From contig NZ_CP037954.1 of the NCBI RefSeq assembly GCF_004359195.1, positions 62,001 to 126,000 of the forward strand: a stretch of 64,000 nt of DNA. The letters run 5' to 3'. Position numbers and translations under genes: made by a program. Source of the stretch: Chryseobacterium salivictor. GTDB taxonomy: Bacteria > Bacteroidota > Bacteroidia > Flavobacteriales > Weeksellaceae. Shown here piece by piece: positions 27,201 through 35,547 of the stretch. The number at the start of each line of letters is the position of its first letter. Position 1 is the first letter of the stretch. The notes under the pieces are model-generated. The model searched no databases. It was not told the origin of the DNA and saw only the letters and a program-made list of their open reading frames with translations.

Positions 27201-29067
27201 TTAAATCGTTAATATTGGTCATCGATATCTTTCCATTAACCACGCCGCTCACAGCCTGAGTTCCTTTTGTACCCGTAAAATAATTGAGGTTTAAATAATC
27301 CACACTCGCATTGACATCGGCAATAAGTTTTGAAGTACTGAAATCGATGAGTCCTTTTATAGTGGCTTTTGCCTGATCGTCATTTACATTAATGATTCCG
27401 TTGTATTTTTTATGATCGAGAATCCCTTCTAAATAAACATTATTAATGACTTTATCGGTAATTTCAATTTTCGAGATCTGCGATTTTGTTCTCAAAACCA
27501 TCGTGTTGACATCAAAACTTCTCCCATCAACATTAAACTTTCCACTGATTAAACCCACTTCTTTACTTTTGGTAATGACGGAAGAATTCAAATCATTGAC
27601 TTCAGCAAAACCACGGTATTTTGGTAAATCTGTACTGTAATCTTCTAAATAAAAATTGGTGATTTTTGCCTGTCCGATTCCGGTAATCAATTTTGCGTTC
27701 GGAACAAAAACCTGTTTGGGAGTTACCCGCGCTGCACCGTCATATTTTATTCTTCCAAAATCATCGGCGAAATTTTTCATCTTTGAAGAAATGAAAGTGG
27801 GCATCATCGCCTTTAAATCTTTATAGGTAAAATCGGTAGAAAGCGTATTGGTTTCAATCTGAAAATTATCCTGCAAAATATGGGTTACGTTCATTGTTTT
27901 GGTCTTAATATTGACCTGTGGATTTCTAATCAGGAAATTATTGAGCGTAAATTTATTTAATGGGCCGGCCATTTTTCCGGAAATATTGATGGGTTTATAA
28001 TTATCCCAGTCGGTCACAAAATAACTGATATCATAACCACTGATCTGACTACCCTGCTGAAGATTCAAATCCCACCGGACTTTATTAGTGAAATCTTGCC
28101 AGGATCCGTCATTGAGATTAAATTTAACATCACCCTGAAGCAAGGAATGATCGGTATTAAGCGTTAAATCTTTGAGTAAAAGAAAGTCATGTTTTAAAGA
28201 AAACTCGGTAGAAAACGTATCTACAAAATGTTTTTTACCCCATCTTTCGGTGGTAAACCGCATATTGTTAATTTGGGCAGAAACCTCTGAACCAAGCACC
28301 GTTAGTTCCGGAATCACAAGATTTACATTTTGGGCATCAAGCCATTTCCCAGCCTCACCCTCTGTATTTTGATTAATAATGGAAATTTTTGAGTTGGTAA
28401 TATAAACCCGTGATTTTAATTGAAAAGGCTCTCTCGGCACCGCAGGAGCGGGACCATTAAATAAATCTACAAAACGGATAAAATTAGATATGCTGTCACC
28501 TTTGTAAGTAATTACTTTAAGATCAAGTTCATCTAAAGATAAGGACTGAAACTGTAAATTCCGGGAGTCACTGATAATTGAAAACCAGTCGGAATCAGCA
28601 TACATTTCTTTTGCTTTTAAAAACTGAAAGTTTTTGTAATCTTTCACCGCCACATTATGAATGTAGATATCACCAAAATAACTCACATCCACACTTTCAA
28701 AAGACATGTTCGCATTCAAATCTTTATTAAGTTTGATAATTACTTTTTGCGCTGCCCAGTTTTTGGTTGCAGGCAAACTCACAATGACAATAAAAGAAAA
28801 AACCAGAAAAAGAAAAGTCCAAAACATGACGAGCAGTAATTTTGCCCACCATTTATAACTTATAACATCTTTTGCGGCTTGCTCACCAAATTCCTTGGCC
28901 GTTTCTACAGGATGATTGATGGCATCAGAAGCAAGATCCGCTGCACCTTTCACTGTTTCTTTTACAGAATCCTGAACATTTTCCACGCCTTTCTGCACAG
29001 AATCCCCAATGTTTTCTGCAATTGATTTTTTGTTTTCTTTATCGTTATTATTCTCTAAATTTGCCAT
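24286..29067 (-). CDS. TamB/AsmA-like translocation and assembly protein
   Basis: A 1593-residue TamB-family protein. A charged N-terminus (with QDSVKETVKGAADLASDAIN) precedes a single membrane helix near residues 73-97; the rest is a long beta-rich tube (AsmA-like N-terminal region and a C-terminal DUF490/TamB domain near 1200-1560 with the usual WDLNLQ / GNYIVDNGTFVSK style). Such proteins bridge the envelope and serve outer-membrane protein insertion or lipid transport. The frame is open from 29169, but that would overrun the tsaD start; the ATG at 29067 is preferred. Confidence 0.88.
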   Translation of the reverse strand: MANLENNNDKENKKSIAENIGDSVQKGVENVQDSVKETVKGAADLASDAINHPVETAKEFGEQAAKDVISYKWWAKLLLVMFWTFLFLVFSFIVIVSLPATKNWAAQKVIIKLNKDLNANMSFESVDVSYFGDIYIHNVAVKDYKNFQFLKAKEMYADSDWFSIISDSRNLQFQSLSLDELDLKVITYKGDSISNFIRFVDLFNGPAPAVPREPFQLKSRVYITNSKISIINQNTEGEAGKWLDAQNVNLVIPELTVLGSEVSAQINNMRFTTERWGKKHFVDTFSTEFSLKHDFLLLKDLTLNTDHSLLQGDVKFNLNDGSWQDFTNKVRWDLNLQQGSQISGYDISYFVTDWDNYKPINISGKMAGPLNKFTLNNFLIRNPQVNIKTKTMNVTHILQDNFQIETNTLSTDFTYKDLKAMMPTFISSKMKNFADDFGRIKYDGAARVTPKQVFVPNAKLITGIGQAKITNFYLEDYSTDLPKYRGFAEVNDLNSSVITKSKEVGLISGKFNVDGRSFDVNTMVLRTKSQISKIEITDKVINNVYLEGILDHKKYNGIINVNDDQAKATIKGLIDFSTSKLIADVNASVDYLNLNYFTGTKGTQAVSGVVNGKISMTNINDLTLDANLQNVKFAANNQKFTIPNADVKAFFENGNRIVSVDAPGAVKGKIDGKFNLGDLAGMVENGFGKILVGPPPRKLYRGQNFAMNFEVRQDLVNYFMPELHLPKGATVDGSYDGNSNNLILNVDAEVLKYVMTKKEEITEADKALAKANPAYKVNERDQISKDSAMIDQLTVRINTANLEEQIFAKINRIEYNQNILKDITLSGTNERNQVLHIAANFKLGSPEEEVKQELKEYTINLNQSTNSQGDFVFRFEPTTVKFNDIAWSVDTDPAFDHSITYRKKTGDFFIQNLRLYSDKSELFLKESIFKSAKDFSAEGEIRNVDVAKVFALIKNKNDMDVKGIANGTFDIKMNKNNLEPLINIAITDIFMNGNEMGKIEILTKNSPIPNVFDVDAKVISSGMLGDNNLHLTGTINNNTASPSLDLVARMNDFDLAFAQQFVEGVFSNIRGKASGDLRIAGQLNDMDYSGDIVLKKFGLKLDFTGVDYSFDDTVVSLSRGLAILNDIGVKDGRTNSRGTISGAIQFETLSSMGVNLVMRADNLLLLNTTQKDYDLFWGRVYGNGTIYVDGPVTGLNISTPEMRALNNSVFTFNSNSTSNVEEFKMLRFLKRDETGAVTTEKKKKSGANMNVDFNLEVDKGTTVNVLVGNDIGDITVRGNSERLRFTMSRTGAISMNGNYIVDNGTFVSKAILSRTFQIAKGSSIRWDGNAMAPQLDINATYLRTVTNAGQYLNLGTLQPINIVLSTKISQTLNNPKIELGVSAQDVSSSVKETLAQKMSNEDEKIIQFGSVLVLNSFNNTNSGFDVNIGNFAESSGYNMLFKQLGSVLNTISNEFQVDLNYLKGDASSNTGDRANASLSFALSPRTTVKTGLGIPISKSETASSDYLSGEGIVEYDWSKKNDGTRLLRAYSKPTNIGLNGTEAANAGANQSYGIGVVYSKSFNTIFKRKKNNKNQKPDLPENKIDSTKKKSEN
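29056..29063 (+). promoter_or_regulatory. tsaD -7 element inside tamB
   Basis: TAAATTTG matches TAnnTTTG, ends 8 bp before the tsaD ATG at 29072, and sits within codons 2-4 of the divergent tamB gene. A TTTG at 29029-29032 is 23 bp upstream, longer than usual. Confidence 0.5.
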
Positions 29068-29071
29068 TGTT

Positions 29072-30106
29072 ATGAGTGACTCAATAATTTTAGGGATTGA
29101 ATCTTCCTGCGACGACACTTCTGCTGCCGTTCTCAAAGGGAATATCATCCTCTCCAACATCGCTGCCAATCAGGAAATCCACAACGAATATGGTGGTGTG
29201 GTTCCGGAATTGGCGTCTCGTGCGCATCAACAAAACATTATCCCGGTTGTCCGAAAAGCAGTCGATAAAGCAAATATACAACAAAAAGATATTTCTGCGG
29301 TCGGTTTTACAAGAGGGCCTGGACTTTTAGGATCTCTTTTGGTCGGAACTTCTTTCGCTAAATCATTAGCAATGAGTTTAAATATTCCTTTAATTGAGGT
29401 GAATCATCTCCAGGCGCATATTTTAGCTCATTTTATCGATGATGCAAATCCCCAGCCACCGAAATTCCCTTTCCTCTGTCTCACCGTTTCCGGAGGGCAT
29501 ACCATGATCGTGGTGGTCAGAGATTATTTCGATATGGAAATTATCGGAAAAACCATTGATGATGCTGCTGGTGAAGCTTTCGATAAAATCGGTAAAATTT
29601 TCGGTTTAGATTATCCTGCGGGACCAATAATTGACAGATTATCAAAAAACGGCGATGGAAATTCGTTTAAATTCAATAAACCACGGATAGAAAATTACAA
29701 TTATTCTTTTAGTGGAATTAAAACTTCTGTGCTTTATTTCATCCAGAAAGAAGTTCGTAAAAACCCAGATTTCATTAAAGAAAACCTCAACGATTTATGT
29801 GCTTCTGTACAGCAGACCCTCGTTGAAATTTTAATGGATAAATTAGAAAAAGCGGCCGAAGAACTTAATATCAGAGAAGTTGCTATTGCCGGTGGCGTCT
29901 CCGCCAATTCCGCTTTACGGGAAGCGATGCAGAAAAACGCCGAGAAATTAGGATGGAATATTTACATCCCGAAATTTGAATATACCACGGATAATGCTGC
30001 GATGATTGCAATGGTCGCCAAGTTAAAATTTGACCGTGGCGAATTTACCGATTTATCAGTTTCTGCCACGGCAAGATATGATATTGAGGAGGAGGGGTTT
30101 AAGTAA
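29072..30106 (+). CDS. tsaD: tRNA N6-adenosine threonylcarbamoyltransferase TsaD
   Basis: A 344-residue TsaD (Kae1/Gcp), which transfers threonylcarbamoyl to A37 of tRNAs reading ANN codons. Motifs: ILGIESSCDDTSAAV at the start, the metal-binding HLQAHILAHF near residue 110, SGGHTMIV near 137, and DDAAGEAFDKIGK near 165, with AIAGGVSANSALR near 272. The frame is open from 29009, but the family start MSDSIILGIES is at 29072. It is divergent from tamB with only 4 bp between the two start codons. Confidence 0.96.
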   Translation: MSDSIILGIESSCDDTSAAVLKGNIILSNIAANQEIHNEYGGVVPELASRAHQQNIIPVVRKAVDKANIQQKDISAVGFTRGPGLLGSLLVGTSFAKSLAMSLNIPLIEVNHLQAHILAHFIDDANPQPPKFPFLCLTVSGGHTMIVVVRDYFDMEIIGKTIDDAAGEAFDKIGKIFGLDYPAGPIIDRLSKNGDGNSFKFNKPRIENYNYSFSGIKTSVLYFIQKEVRKNPDFIKENLNDLCASVQQTLVEILMDKLEKAAEELNIREVAIAGGVSANSALREAMQKNAEKLGWNIYIPKFEYTTDNAAMIAMVAKLKFDRGEFTDLSVSATARYDIEEEGFK

Positions 30107-30172
30107 TTGTTGGGTGATGGATGTTGGGTGCTTGAAATGTTAAGTGTTGAAAGATATAATAAAGAATAAATT
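30107..30172 (+). repeat. Word-like repeat behind tsaD
   Basis: TGTTGGGTGATGGATGTTGGGTG at about 30109-30130 recurs nearly unchanged at 41760-41797. Confidence 0.45.
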
Positions 30173-30868
30173 ATGAAACTTTTTTTTGGAGAGGTAGTTC
30201 CCGAAGTCAAAATCAACGGAGAAGAACAAACGCATATCGTAAAAGTTTTGCGGATGAGATCCGGGGAAGAGATTGCGTTGACCGATGGCAAAGGAAATCT
30301 CGCAAAAGGAACTCTTTTATTTGAAGGAAAAAAAGTGTCGCTCGACGTACAAGAAATTCAGGAGCATCTTCCTAATTTCCCGACGCAACTTCACATCGCA
30401 ATTGCGCCGACGAAAAATATCGACCGCATCGAATTCTTTGTTGAAAAAGCGACAGAAATGGGAATTGCAGAAATCACTTTATTGCAAACCGAAAAAACAG
30501 AACGTAAAAACCTGAATATTGATAAGTTGCGAAAACAAACGATTGCAGCTTCAAAACAAAGTCTGCGCTTTCATTTTCCCAAAGTGAATGATTTGACAAA
30601 GTTTTCTGACTTTATCAAAGACATTAATCCTGAAACCACTTTTGTAGCCCACTGCGACGAAAACCTGGAACGAACTGATTTAAAACAGATTAACGCGCAG
30701 AAGAACATCACTTTTCTCATTGGTCCCGAAGGTGATTTTTCTCCTAATGAGATTAAAATTTTAGCTGAAAAAGGAGTAAAAGCAGTTTCGCTTGGGAACC
30801 AAAGATTACGCACAGAGACCGCAGGTGTTTTTGTAGCAGCCTGGAATTATTTTATTAACTTCGAATAA
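30173..30868 (+). CDS. rsmE: 16S rRNA (uracil1498-N3)-methyltransferase RsmE
   Basis: A 231-residue SPOUT methyltransferase. An N-terminal PUA-like domain (to about 70) has EEQTHIVKVLRMRSG, and the SPOUT core ends in FLIGPEGDFSPNEI near residue 182 and VSLGNQRLRTETA near 208, which is the SAM-binding knot. It methylates U1498 of 16S rRNA in the decoding centre. Likely in one operon after tsaD. Confidence 0.95.
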   Translation: MKLFFGEVVPEVKINGEEQTHIVKVLRMRSGEEIALTDGKGNLAKGTLLFEGKKVSLDVQEIQEHLPNFPTQLHIAIAPTKNIDRIEFFVEKATEMGIAEITLLQTEKTERKNLNIDKLRKQTIAASKQSLRFHFPKVNDLTKFSDFIKDINPETTFVAHCDENLERTDLKQINAQKNITFLIGPEGDFSPNEIKILAEKGVKAVSLGNQRLRTETAGVFVAAWNYFINFE

Positions 30869-30915
30869 GAGTGAGATAGAGTAAGCGATTCAAAATAATT
30901 TAAACTAAATCAGCA

Positions 30916-31791
30916 ATGTGGAAAAATTATCTTTACTCAGCATTTCTAATTATTTTGTTTCTATTTCCCTGTTGCATTCCGTCGCAGACGCTGATCAACC
31001 ACACGACCAATTATTTTGGTCCAAACGCCAATCCTGTACCGGATTTCACGAGTGCTACCATTCCAAAAAACACTGAATTCTCTGTGTATTGCGACTATTA
31101 TTTTGGCTATGGAGACCAGACAGCTGATCAATTATTAAAAGTAGAAATCCCCTTACTCCCTGAAAAAATATCTGTAAAGCTGTGGATCGTTCCTATCGAA
31201 TATTACACGGTGACTGATGCTGTTAAAGAACGGAGAATGATGAGCAGAAATTCAGGTTTAGCGTCGGGTGATTTTTATCTGCAAACCAGAATAGCGCTTT
31301 TCAACGAAAAAGAACATAAAATTGCGGTCATATTCAACGCTACCTTAAAAACTGCGTCAGGAAGTGATTTTATTAACAGAAGATTCTTTAATACTGCCGG
31401 CTACTATTTTGACACCGAAATTGGCAAAAGCTTTATAGTACGTGGTTTCCTCAATGAAATCCGTTTGGTTGCCAATGCTGGATTTTACTCCTGGGATGTA
31501 CAGACTCCCAATAACAATGTGCAGGATGACGCCGTGATGTACGGTTTAAAAGTAATTTTGAAAAAGAAAAACCTATCCTGGGAAAACACTATTTCCGGTT
31601 ACAGCGGTTGGATCAAAAGGGCTGATGACTACGGGGACAGACCGATTGTTCTGGCAACAAAACTTAATTTAAAAGGTAAGAAAAATACGTACTTTTTGCA
31701 GTACCAATACGGAATTAAATATTTCCCATTTAATCAAATCAGAATTGGAGCAGTTTTTCCGCTTGCGGCATTGACTCCAAATTTTTTTTAA
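30916..31791 (+). CDS. Exported beta-barrel-like protein
   Basis: A 291-residue protein with a signal peptide (cleavage likely near the SQT at residue 23-25). The rest alternates polar and aromatic residues in strand-like runs and ends in an aromatic residue, Phe, typical of outer-membrane barrels; LKTASGSDFINRRFFNTAG is one such strand pair. No named family was recognised. It follows rsmE by 47 bp. Role unknown. Confidence 0.65.
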   Translation: MWKNYLYSAFLIILFLFPCCIPSQTLINHTTNYFGPNANPVPDFTSATIPKNTEFSVYCDYYFGYGDQTADQLLKVEIPLLPEKISVKLWIVPIEYYTVTDAVKERRMMSRNSGLASGDFYLQTRIALFNEKEHKIAVIFNATLKTASGSDFINRRFFNTAGYYFDTEIGKSFIVRGFLNEIRLVANAGFYSWDVQTPNNNVQDDAVMYGLKVILKKKNLSWENTISGYSGWIKRADDYGDRPIVLATKLNLKGKKNTYFLQYQYGIKYFPFNQIRIGAVFPLAALTPNFF

Positions 31792-31802
31792 ATAAATTTC
31801 AA

Positions 31803-31976
31803 CCTTCATAGCTCCTAAAATTTATTTAAACTTTTTCACAACTTTGTAAAATGGACTTTCATTTCCTACAATTTTTCTTCCGAAAGTTTATAATCGAATT
31901 TATCAATTTCTTTTTGAGTTTACACCTAAAGATTAATGACGCAGCAGCAACATTTAAATCTTCGAATAAAGACACA
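31803..31976 (-). pseudogene. Decayed partial copy of trmH 3' end
   Basis: On the minus strand this stretch resembles positions 33284-33475: the last third of trmH, its stop region and the AGCTATGAAG start of the neighbouring gene. Shared blocks include ACTTTCATTTC, GAAAGTTT, TTTATCAATTTC and AACATT. Frame-breaking gaps show that it is not functional. Confidence 0.7.
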
Positions 31977-32003
31977 AAAAAAAGAATTTAGATTTTAAGA
32001 AAT

Positions 32004-32858
32004 TTACAGTGTTGAAAATCTTAACTTATTCGTCAAAAAAGTATAAAACCAGTGATAGGGCAAAAACATAAACACCACACCATAGATAGTACTTTTCCAA
32101 TCTGCAAAAACAAAAAACTTTGTATACAAATGAAATGATACGATAAATACCATTGCAAAAGTCAGAAATTTTCTATTGAAAGCCCCCAGAAAACAAGTAG
32201 TCTGAAACAGAATACCTAATAAAGTTAAAACAATCCACAAATTTTCATATTCATAGAAATCAATCATCCATTGAGGTAACATTCGATCAATAATATAATA
32301 GTTATATTCTGTATTGATTCGGGCAGCATTTCTTTCGTACCAAGATAAATCAGGTGAACCGGAAACTATGTCTTTTGTCATTGAAATAAATTTATACATT
32401 CCAGCTAACGAGTAAGTTATAAGAATTCCTAAATTCAAATACTGTACGAATTTATAATCACTTTCATTCAGTTCTTTTGGCAGTAAAAACATCGAGAAAA
32501 AATAAAATAAAACCACAATATGACTATGATGCCCCATTCCATGATAACCTGCAATTGGAAGATTTACCAAAAAAATAAAAACAAAGATGAGTATGTTGAT
32601 CCAATATTTCTGCTGAAATAAGCTCCAGATCAAGAATAAACAAAGTAATAAACAAAGTCCACCAAAGTAAAATGCCGATGGAAAACTCGGAAACATCATA
32701 AGTTGAATCCAAACCTTTGGATTATAAAACTCCGGTAATCGCTGCGAATAGATTTTATAGCAACAAATTTGTTCCCAAATCCAATATAAAGTAAACAACC
32801 TAAACGCATAATAAGCAATCTGGTAATTGAATACTGTAAGTTTTTTATAATCCATCAA
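32004..32858 (-). CDS. HTTM-like multi-pass membrane protein
   Basis: A 284-residue integral membrane protein with about seven hydrophobic segments and a HH pair in GMGHHSHIVVLFYFF near residue 110. The overall pattern resembles HTTM domains (horizontally transferred transmembrane domain, related to vitamin K-dependent gamma-carboxylase) and is not a sure call. It overlaps the upstream 143-residue gene by 4 bp (ATGA), so the two are translationally coupled. The pair sits between trmH and a decayed copy of the end of trmH. Confidence 0.6.
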   Translation of the reverse strand: MMDYKKLTVFNYQIAYYAFRLFTLYWIWEQICCYKIYSQRLPEFYNPKVWIQLMMFPSFPSAFYFGGLCLLLCLFLIWSLFQQKYWINILIFVFIFLVNLPIAGYHGMGHHSHIVVLFYFFSMFLLPKELNESDYKFVQYLNLGILITYSLAGMYKFISMTKDIVSGSPDLSWYERNAARINTEYNYYIIDRMLPQWMIDFYEYENLWIVLTLLGILFQTTCFLGAFNRKFLTFAMVFIVSFHLYTKFFVFADWKSTIYGVVFMFLPYHWFYTFLTNKLRFSTL

Positions 32859-33286
32859 AATTCCGTTATAATTTCTTGATTTATTTTAATTTTTTCCTCA
32901 TTAATTTTTTGAAAATTAAAGCTTTCCTCGACAAGAATATATTTTGAAAATTGTGGTGCGGTAATTTTTGCAAAATTCCGCAATTTCTTAAGATTTTGCT
33001 CTTTATCAATATTCATTTTGATATTTTTCCCATAAAGATTTATGATGCTGAATTTTGTATTTCCATCATAGGCCTCTTGATCAAAATTCATAATAAGCAC
33101 AAGGCGTTTATTTTCCAATCCATAGATCCTAAATATTTTATCTTCTGTTGTTGATCCAAATGGCTTAGAGAATAATTTCCATGAGTAAAAGGGATAAACT
33201 TCAGCTTTTCCTATAGAAGTCAAATAATAGGTGACTGCCATAAAAAAAACACTTAAATAAAAAAGCAATGGTGTAAATTTCTTCAT
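32855..33286 (-). CDS. Membrane-anchored partner of the HTTM-like protein
   Basis: A 143-residue protein with one N-terminal membrane helix (about residues 6-24) and a soluble domain of strands (LFSKPFG...DKIFRIYGLENKRLVLIMNF). Its stop overlaps the start of the HTTM-like gene. Such small partners often accompany HTTM genes in flavobacteria. No known motif was recognised. It begins 5 bp behind the trmH stop. Confidence 0.6.
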   Translation of the reverse strand: MKKFTPLLFYLSVFFMAVTYYLTSIGKAEVYPFYSWKLFSKPFGSTTEDKIFRIYGLENKRLVLIMNFDQEAYDGNTKFSIINLYGKNIKMNIDKEQNLKKLRNFAKITAPQFSKYILVEESFNFQKINEEKIKINQEIITEF

Positions 33287-33290
33287 AGCT

Positions 33291-33950
33291 CTAAATTAAG
33301 TGTTTTTGAAACCTTTCCAATATTTTCTGCCCACTTGTAATTGAATTCACCGCCCAACGCACTTTCATTTCCCACAGTTTCTCTTCGGAAAGTTTGTAAT
33401 CTAAATTCGACTTTATCAATTTCTGTTTGAGTTCATACATACAGATTGCCGCCGCAACAGAAACATTGAAACTTCGCGTAAATCCATACATGGGAATCGC
33501 TAAAGTTTCGTCAGCGAAATCTAAAACTTCCTTGCTGACTCCTTCTGCTTCGGTCCCAAAAACCAACGCGACAGGTTCTGTAATTTGAAAATCCGGTAAA
33601 AGCGTCGCATTATTTTCGTGAGAAACAGCAACAATTTTATAACCCCGGTTTTTAATTTCTTTTAAAGAATCGATGCTGTGCGGAAGCCGCTCTACTTCTA
33701 CCCAGGTTTCTGCTCCTTTGGTGACGCGTAAATTGGGATTGAATTCATGCGCGCTTTCCATCGCGACAATTTTATGAAATCCACAGGCTTCTACGGAACG
33801 CACAATCGCCGCGGCATTCCTGAATTGAAAAACATCTTCGATCACAGGCAAAACAAAATCGGAACTTTCCGGAGCAAAATGATTGATTTTCCGGAGTCGC
33901 TCGTCGGTAAGAAACTGCTGGAGATACTCGAAGGTCTGCTTGTTTTTCAT
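33291..33950 (-). CDS. trmH: TrmH-family RNA 2'-O-methyltransferase
   Basis: A 219-residue SpoU/TrmH methyltransferase: N-terminal RLRKINHFAPESSDFVLPVIEDVFQFRNAAAIVRS, then VALVFGTEAEGVSKEVLD near 128 and IPMYGFTRSFNVSVAAAICMYE near 152, the SAM-binding knot. The closest match is TrmH (tRNA Gm18), but other SpoU RNA targets cannot be ruled out. Its 3' third also exists as a broken copy at 31803-31976. Confidence 0.88.
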   Translation of the reverse strand: MKNKQTFEYLQQFLTDERLRKINHFAPESSDFVLPVIEDVFQFRNAAAIVRSVEACGFHKIVAMESAHEFNPNLRVTKGAETWVEVERLPHSIDSLKEIKNRGYKIVAVSHENNATLLPDFQITEPVALVFGTEAEGVSKEVLDFADETLAIPMYGFTRSFNVSVAAAICMYELKQKLIKSNLDYKLSEEKLWEMKVRWAVNSITSGQKILERFQKHLI

Positions 33951-33983
33951 GGATTCAAAAATAAGGATTATTTGGAGTTAATT

Positions 33984-34100
33984 AAACCTTCGAGGTTTAA
34001 AAAAACAGTAAAGGTTTAAAAATAGGCAATGAGCAAACAAAGCTCGGAAAAGGTGAGAAGTTAAGCGCTGTTAGAGCTTTAAGCTCTAACAGCGCTCTTC
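33984..34100. repeat. Inverted repeats upstream of ansA
   Basis: A perfect 33-bp palindrome at 34064-34096 with 16-nt arms (AGCGCTGTTAGAGCTT / AAGCTCTAACAGCGCT) and a 1-nt spacer, and a smaller AAACCT-TCG-AGGTTT hairpin at 33984. No T run follows the large one, so it is not a plain terminator; a REP-like element is possible. Confidence 0.55.
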
Positions 34101-34218
34101 AGGAGAGGAATTAAAACGAAGAACCCGTTTTTTTCAAAAAATATTGTCGACGATAATTCGTTCAGGAAATCAACAAAAAATCACCGGATTAGAAGTTTTA
34201 TTATTCTCTAAAATACTG

Positions 34219-34226
34219 TATTTTTG
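34219..34226 (+). promoter_or_regulatory. ansA -7 element, leaderless geometry
   Basis: TATTTTTG ends 5 bp before the ansA ATG at 34232. Confidence 0.55.
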
Positions 34227-34231
34227 AAGTT

Positions 34232-35248
34232 ATGAAAAGAAAAGTGCTCCTGATTTATACCGGTGGAACCATCGGCATGGAAAAAGATTACGAAACCGGC
34301 AGCTTGCAGGCCTTCGATTTTGGAAATATCTTCCAGAAAATTCCGGAAATGAAATTGATCGAGTGTGAAGTTTCGGTATATCCTTTTAAAAAACCGGTCG
34401 ATTCTTCGGATATGGGTCCAAAAGAATGGAAATTTATCGCCAATCATATTGGTGAAAACTATGATAACTACGACGGTTTTTTGATTCTGCACGGGACAGA
34501 TACAATGTCGTACACCGCTTCTGTATTGAGTTTTATGTTGAAAAATTTAAAGAAACCCGTGATTTTGACAGGATCCCAGTTGCCCATCGGAGATTTGCGT
34601 ACGGACGCGAAAGAAAACCTTCTGACGAGTTTGTATTATGCAAGTCTGTACGAAAATAACGAGGCGGTCATTCAGGAAGTTACGATTTATTTTGAATACA
34701 AATTACTGCGGGGAAACCGAACTTTGAAATATTCAGCAGAGTTTTTTGATGCTTATCAAACGCCGAATTATCCGGTTTTGGGTCAATCGGGCGTTCATTT
34801 GAATGTGAAGAAAGATTATCTGTGGCGAAACAAAACCGATGATCAATTTATGGTAGATGACCACATTTCGCAGGACGTTTTATTTTGGCGCATTTTTCCG
34901 GGAATGCATTTGAACCATTTTACGCAAATCCCCAATGTGAAGGTTTTGATTTTACAGGTTTTCGGTTCGGGGACTATTTTTAATACTCCAAAAACGCTAA
35001 AGACTTTGCAGATGTTGCGGGATCAGGGGACAGAAATCGTTGTCATCTCCCAGTGTGTTTCCGGCGGAATTAGTTTTGGAAAATATTCTAATTCTAATAT
35101 TTTCACAAAAATCGGTGCGATCAGTGGTCACGACATTACAGCGGAAAGCGCCATTACAAAAGCGATGCACCTTTTAGACAATCCTAATTATGAGGGAAAC
35201 TTTGCCGAAAACTTTGTGCGGAATTTGTGCGGTGAGGTTACTGAATAA
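34232..35248 (+). CDS. ansA: L-asparaginase, type I (cytoplasmic)
   Basis: A 338-residue asparaginase of the type I class. TGGTIGM carries the first active-site Thr near residue 11, the second motif LHGTDTM is near 88, and LRTDAKENL near 125 holds the Lys. There is no signal peptide, as expected for the cytoplasmic form. Single gene with a promoter next to its start. Confidence 0.93.
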   Translation: MKRKVLLIYTGGTIGMEKDYETGSLQAFDFGNIFQKIPEMKLIECEVSVYPFKKPVDSSDMGPKEWKFIANHIGENYDNYDGFLILHGTDTMSYTASVLSFMLKNLKKPVILTGSQLPIGDLRTDAKENLLTSLYYASLYENNEAVIQEVTIYFEYKLLRGNRTLKYSAEFFDAYQTPNYPVLGQSGVHLNVKKDYLWRNKTDDQFMVDDHISQDVLFWRIFPGMHLNHFTQIPNVKVLILQVFGSGTIFNTPKTLKTLQMLRDQGTEIVVISQCVSGGISFGKYSNSNIFTKIGAISGHDITAESAITKAMHLLDNPNYEGNFAENFVRNLCGEVTE

Positions 35249-35334
35249 TCGCCACAGCAAGGAGCAAAAAGGGAGAATAAGTTTTTATTTGTAAAAATTA
35301 CGGTTTTCCGTTTTTAGAATTCAATTAAATACCC

Positions 35335-35342
35335 TATTTTTG
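35335..35342 (+). promoter_or_regulatory. tRNA-Ser -7 element
   Basis: TATTTTTG, 12 bp before the mature tRNA 5' end. Confidence 0.5.
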
Positions 35343-35354
35343 CAGTCTTCAATT

Positions 35355-35441
35355 AGAGAGGTGTCCGAGTGGTTGAAGGAGCTAGCCTGGAAAGCTAGTG
35401 TACGGGCAACTGTACCGTGGGTTCGAATCCCATCCTCTCTA
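35355..35441 (+). tRNA. tRNA-Ser (anticodon GGA)
   Basis: An 87-nt cloverleaf with a 7-bp acceptor stem AGAGAGG/CCTCTCT, D arm, anticodon stem CTAGC/GCTAG around the GGA anticodon, a long variable arm as for serine tRNAs, and a T arm with GTTCGAATC. The acceptor starts with A-T rather than G-C and no CCA is encoded. A terminator hairpin follows at once. Confidence 0.93.
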
Positions 35442-35455
35442 CAATATTTCTTCAT

Positions 35456-35490
35456 AACCTACTGTTTTACAGTGGGTTATTTTATTTTAC
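35456..35490 (+). terminator. Terminator behind tRNA-Ser
   Basis: AACCTACTGT and ACAGTGGGTT form a 10-bp stem with one G-T pair, loop TTT, then ATTTTATTTT. Confidence 0.8.
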
Positions 35491-35547
35491 TCACTTTCCC
35501 TCCCAATATTCACCCCACATATTTAGGATCAGTAGCAAAAGTTGTGT

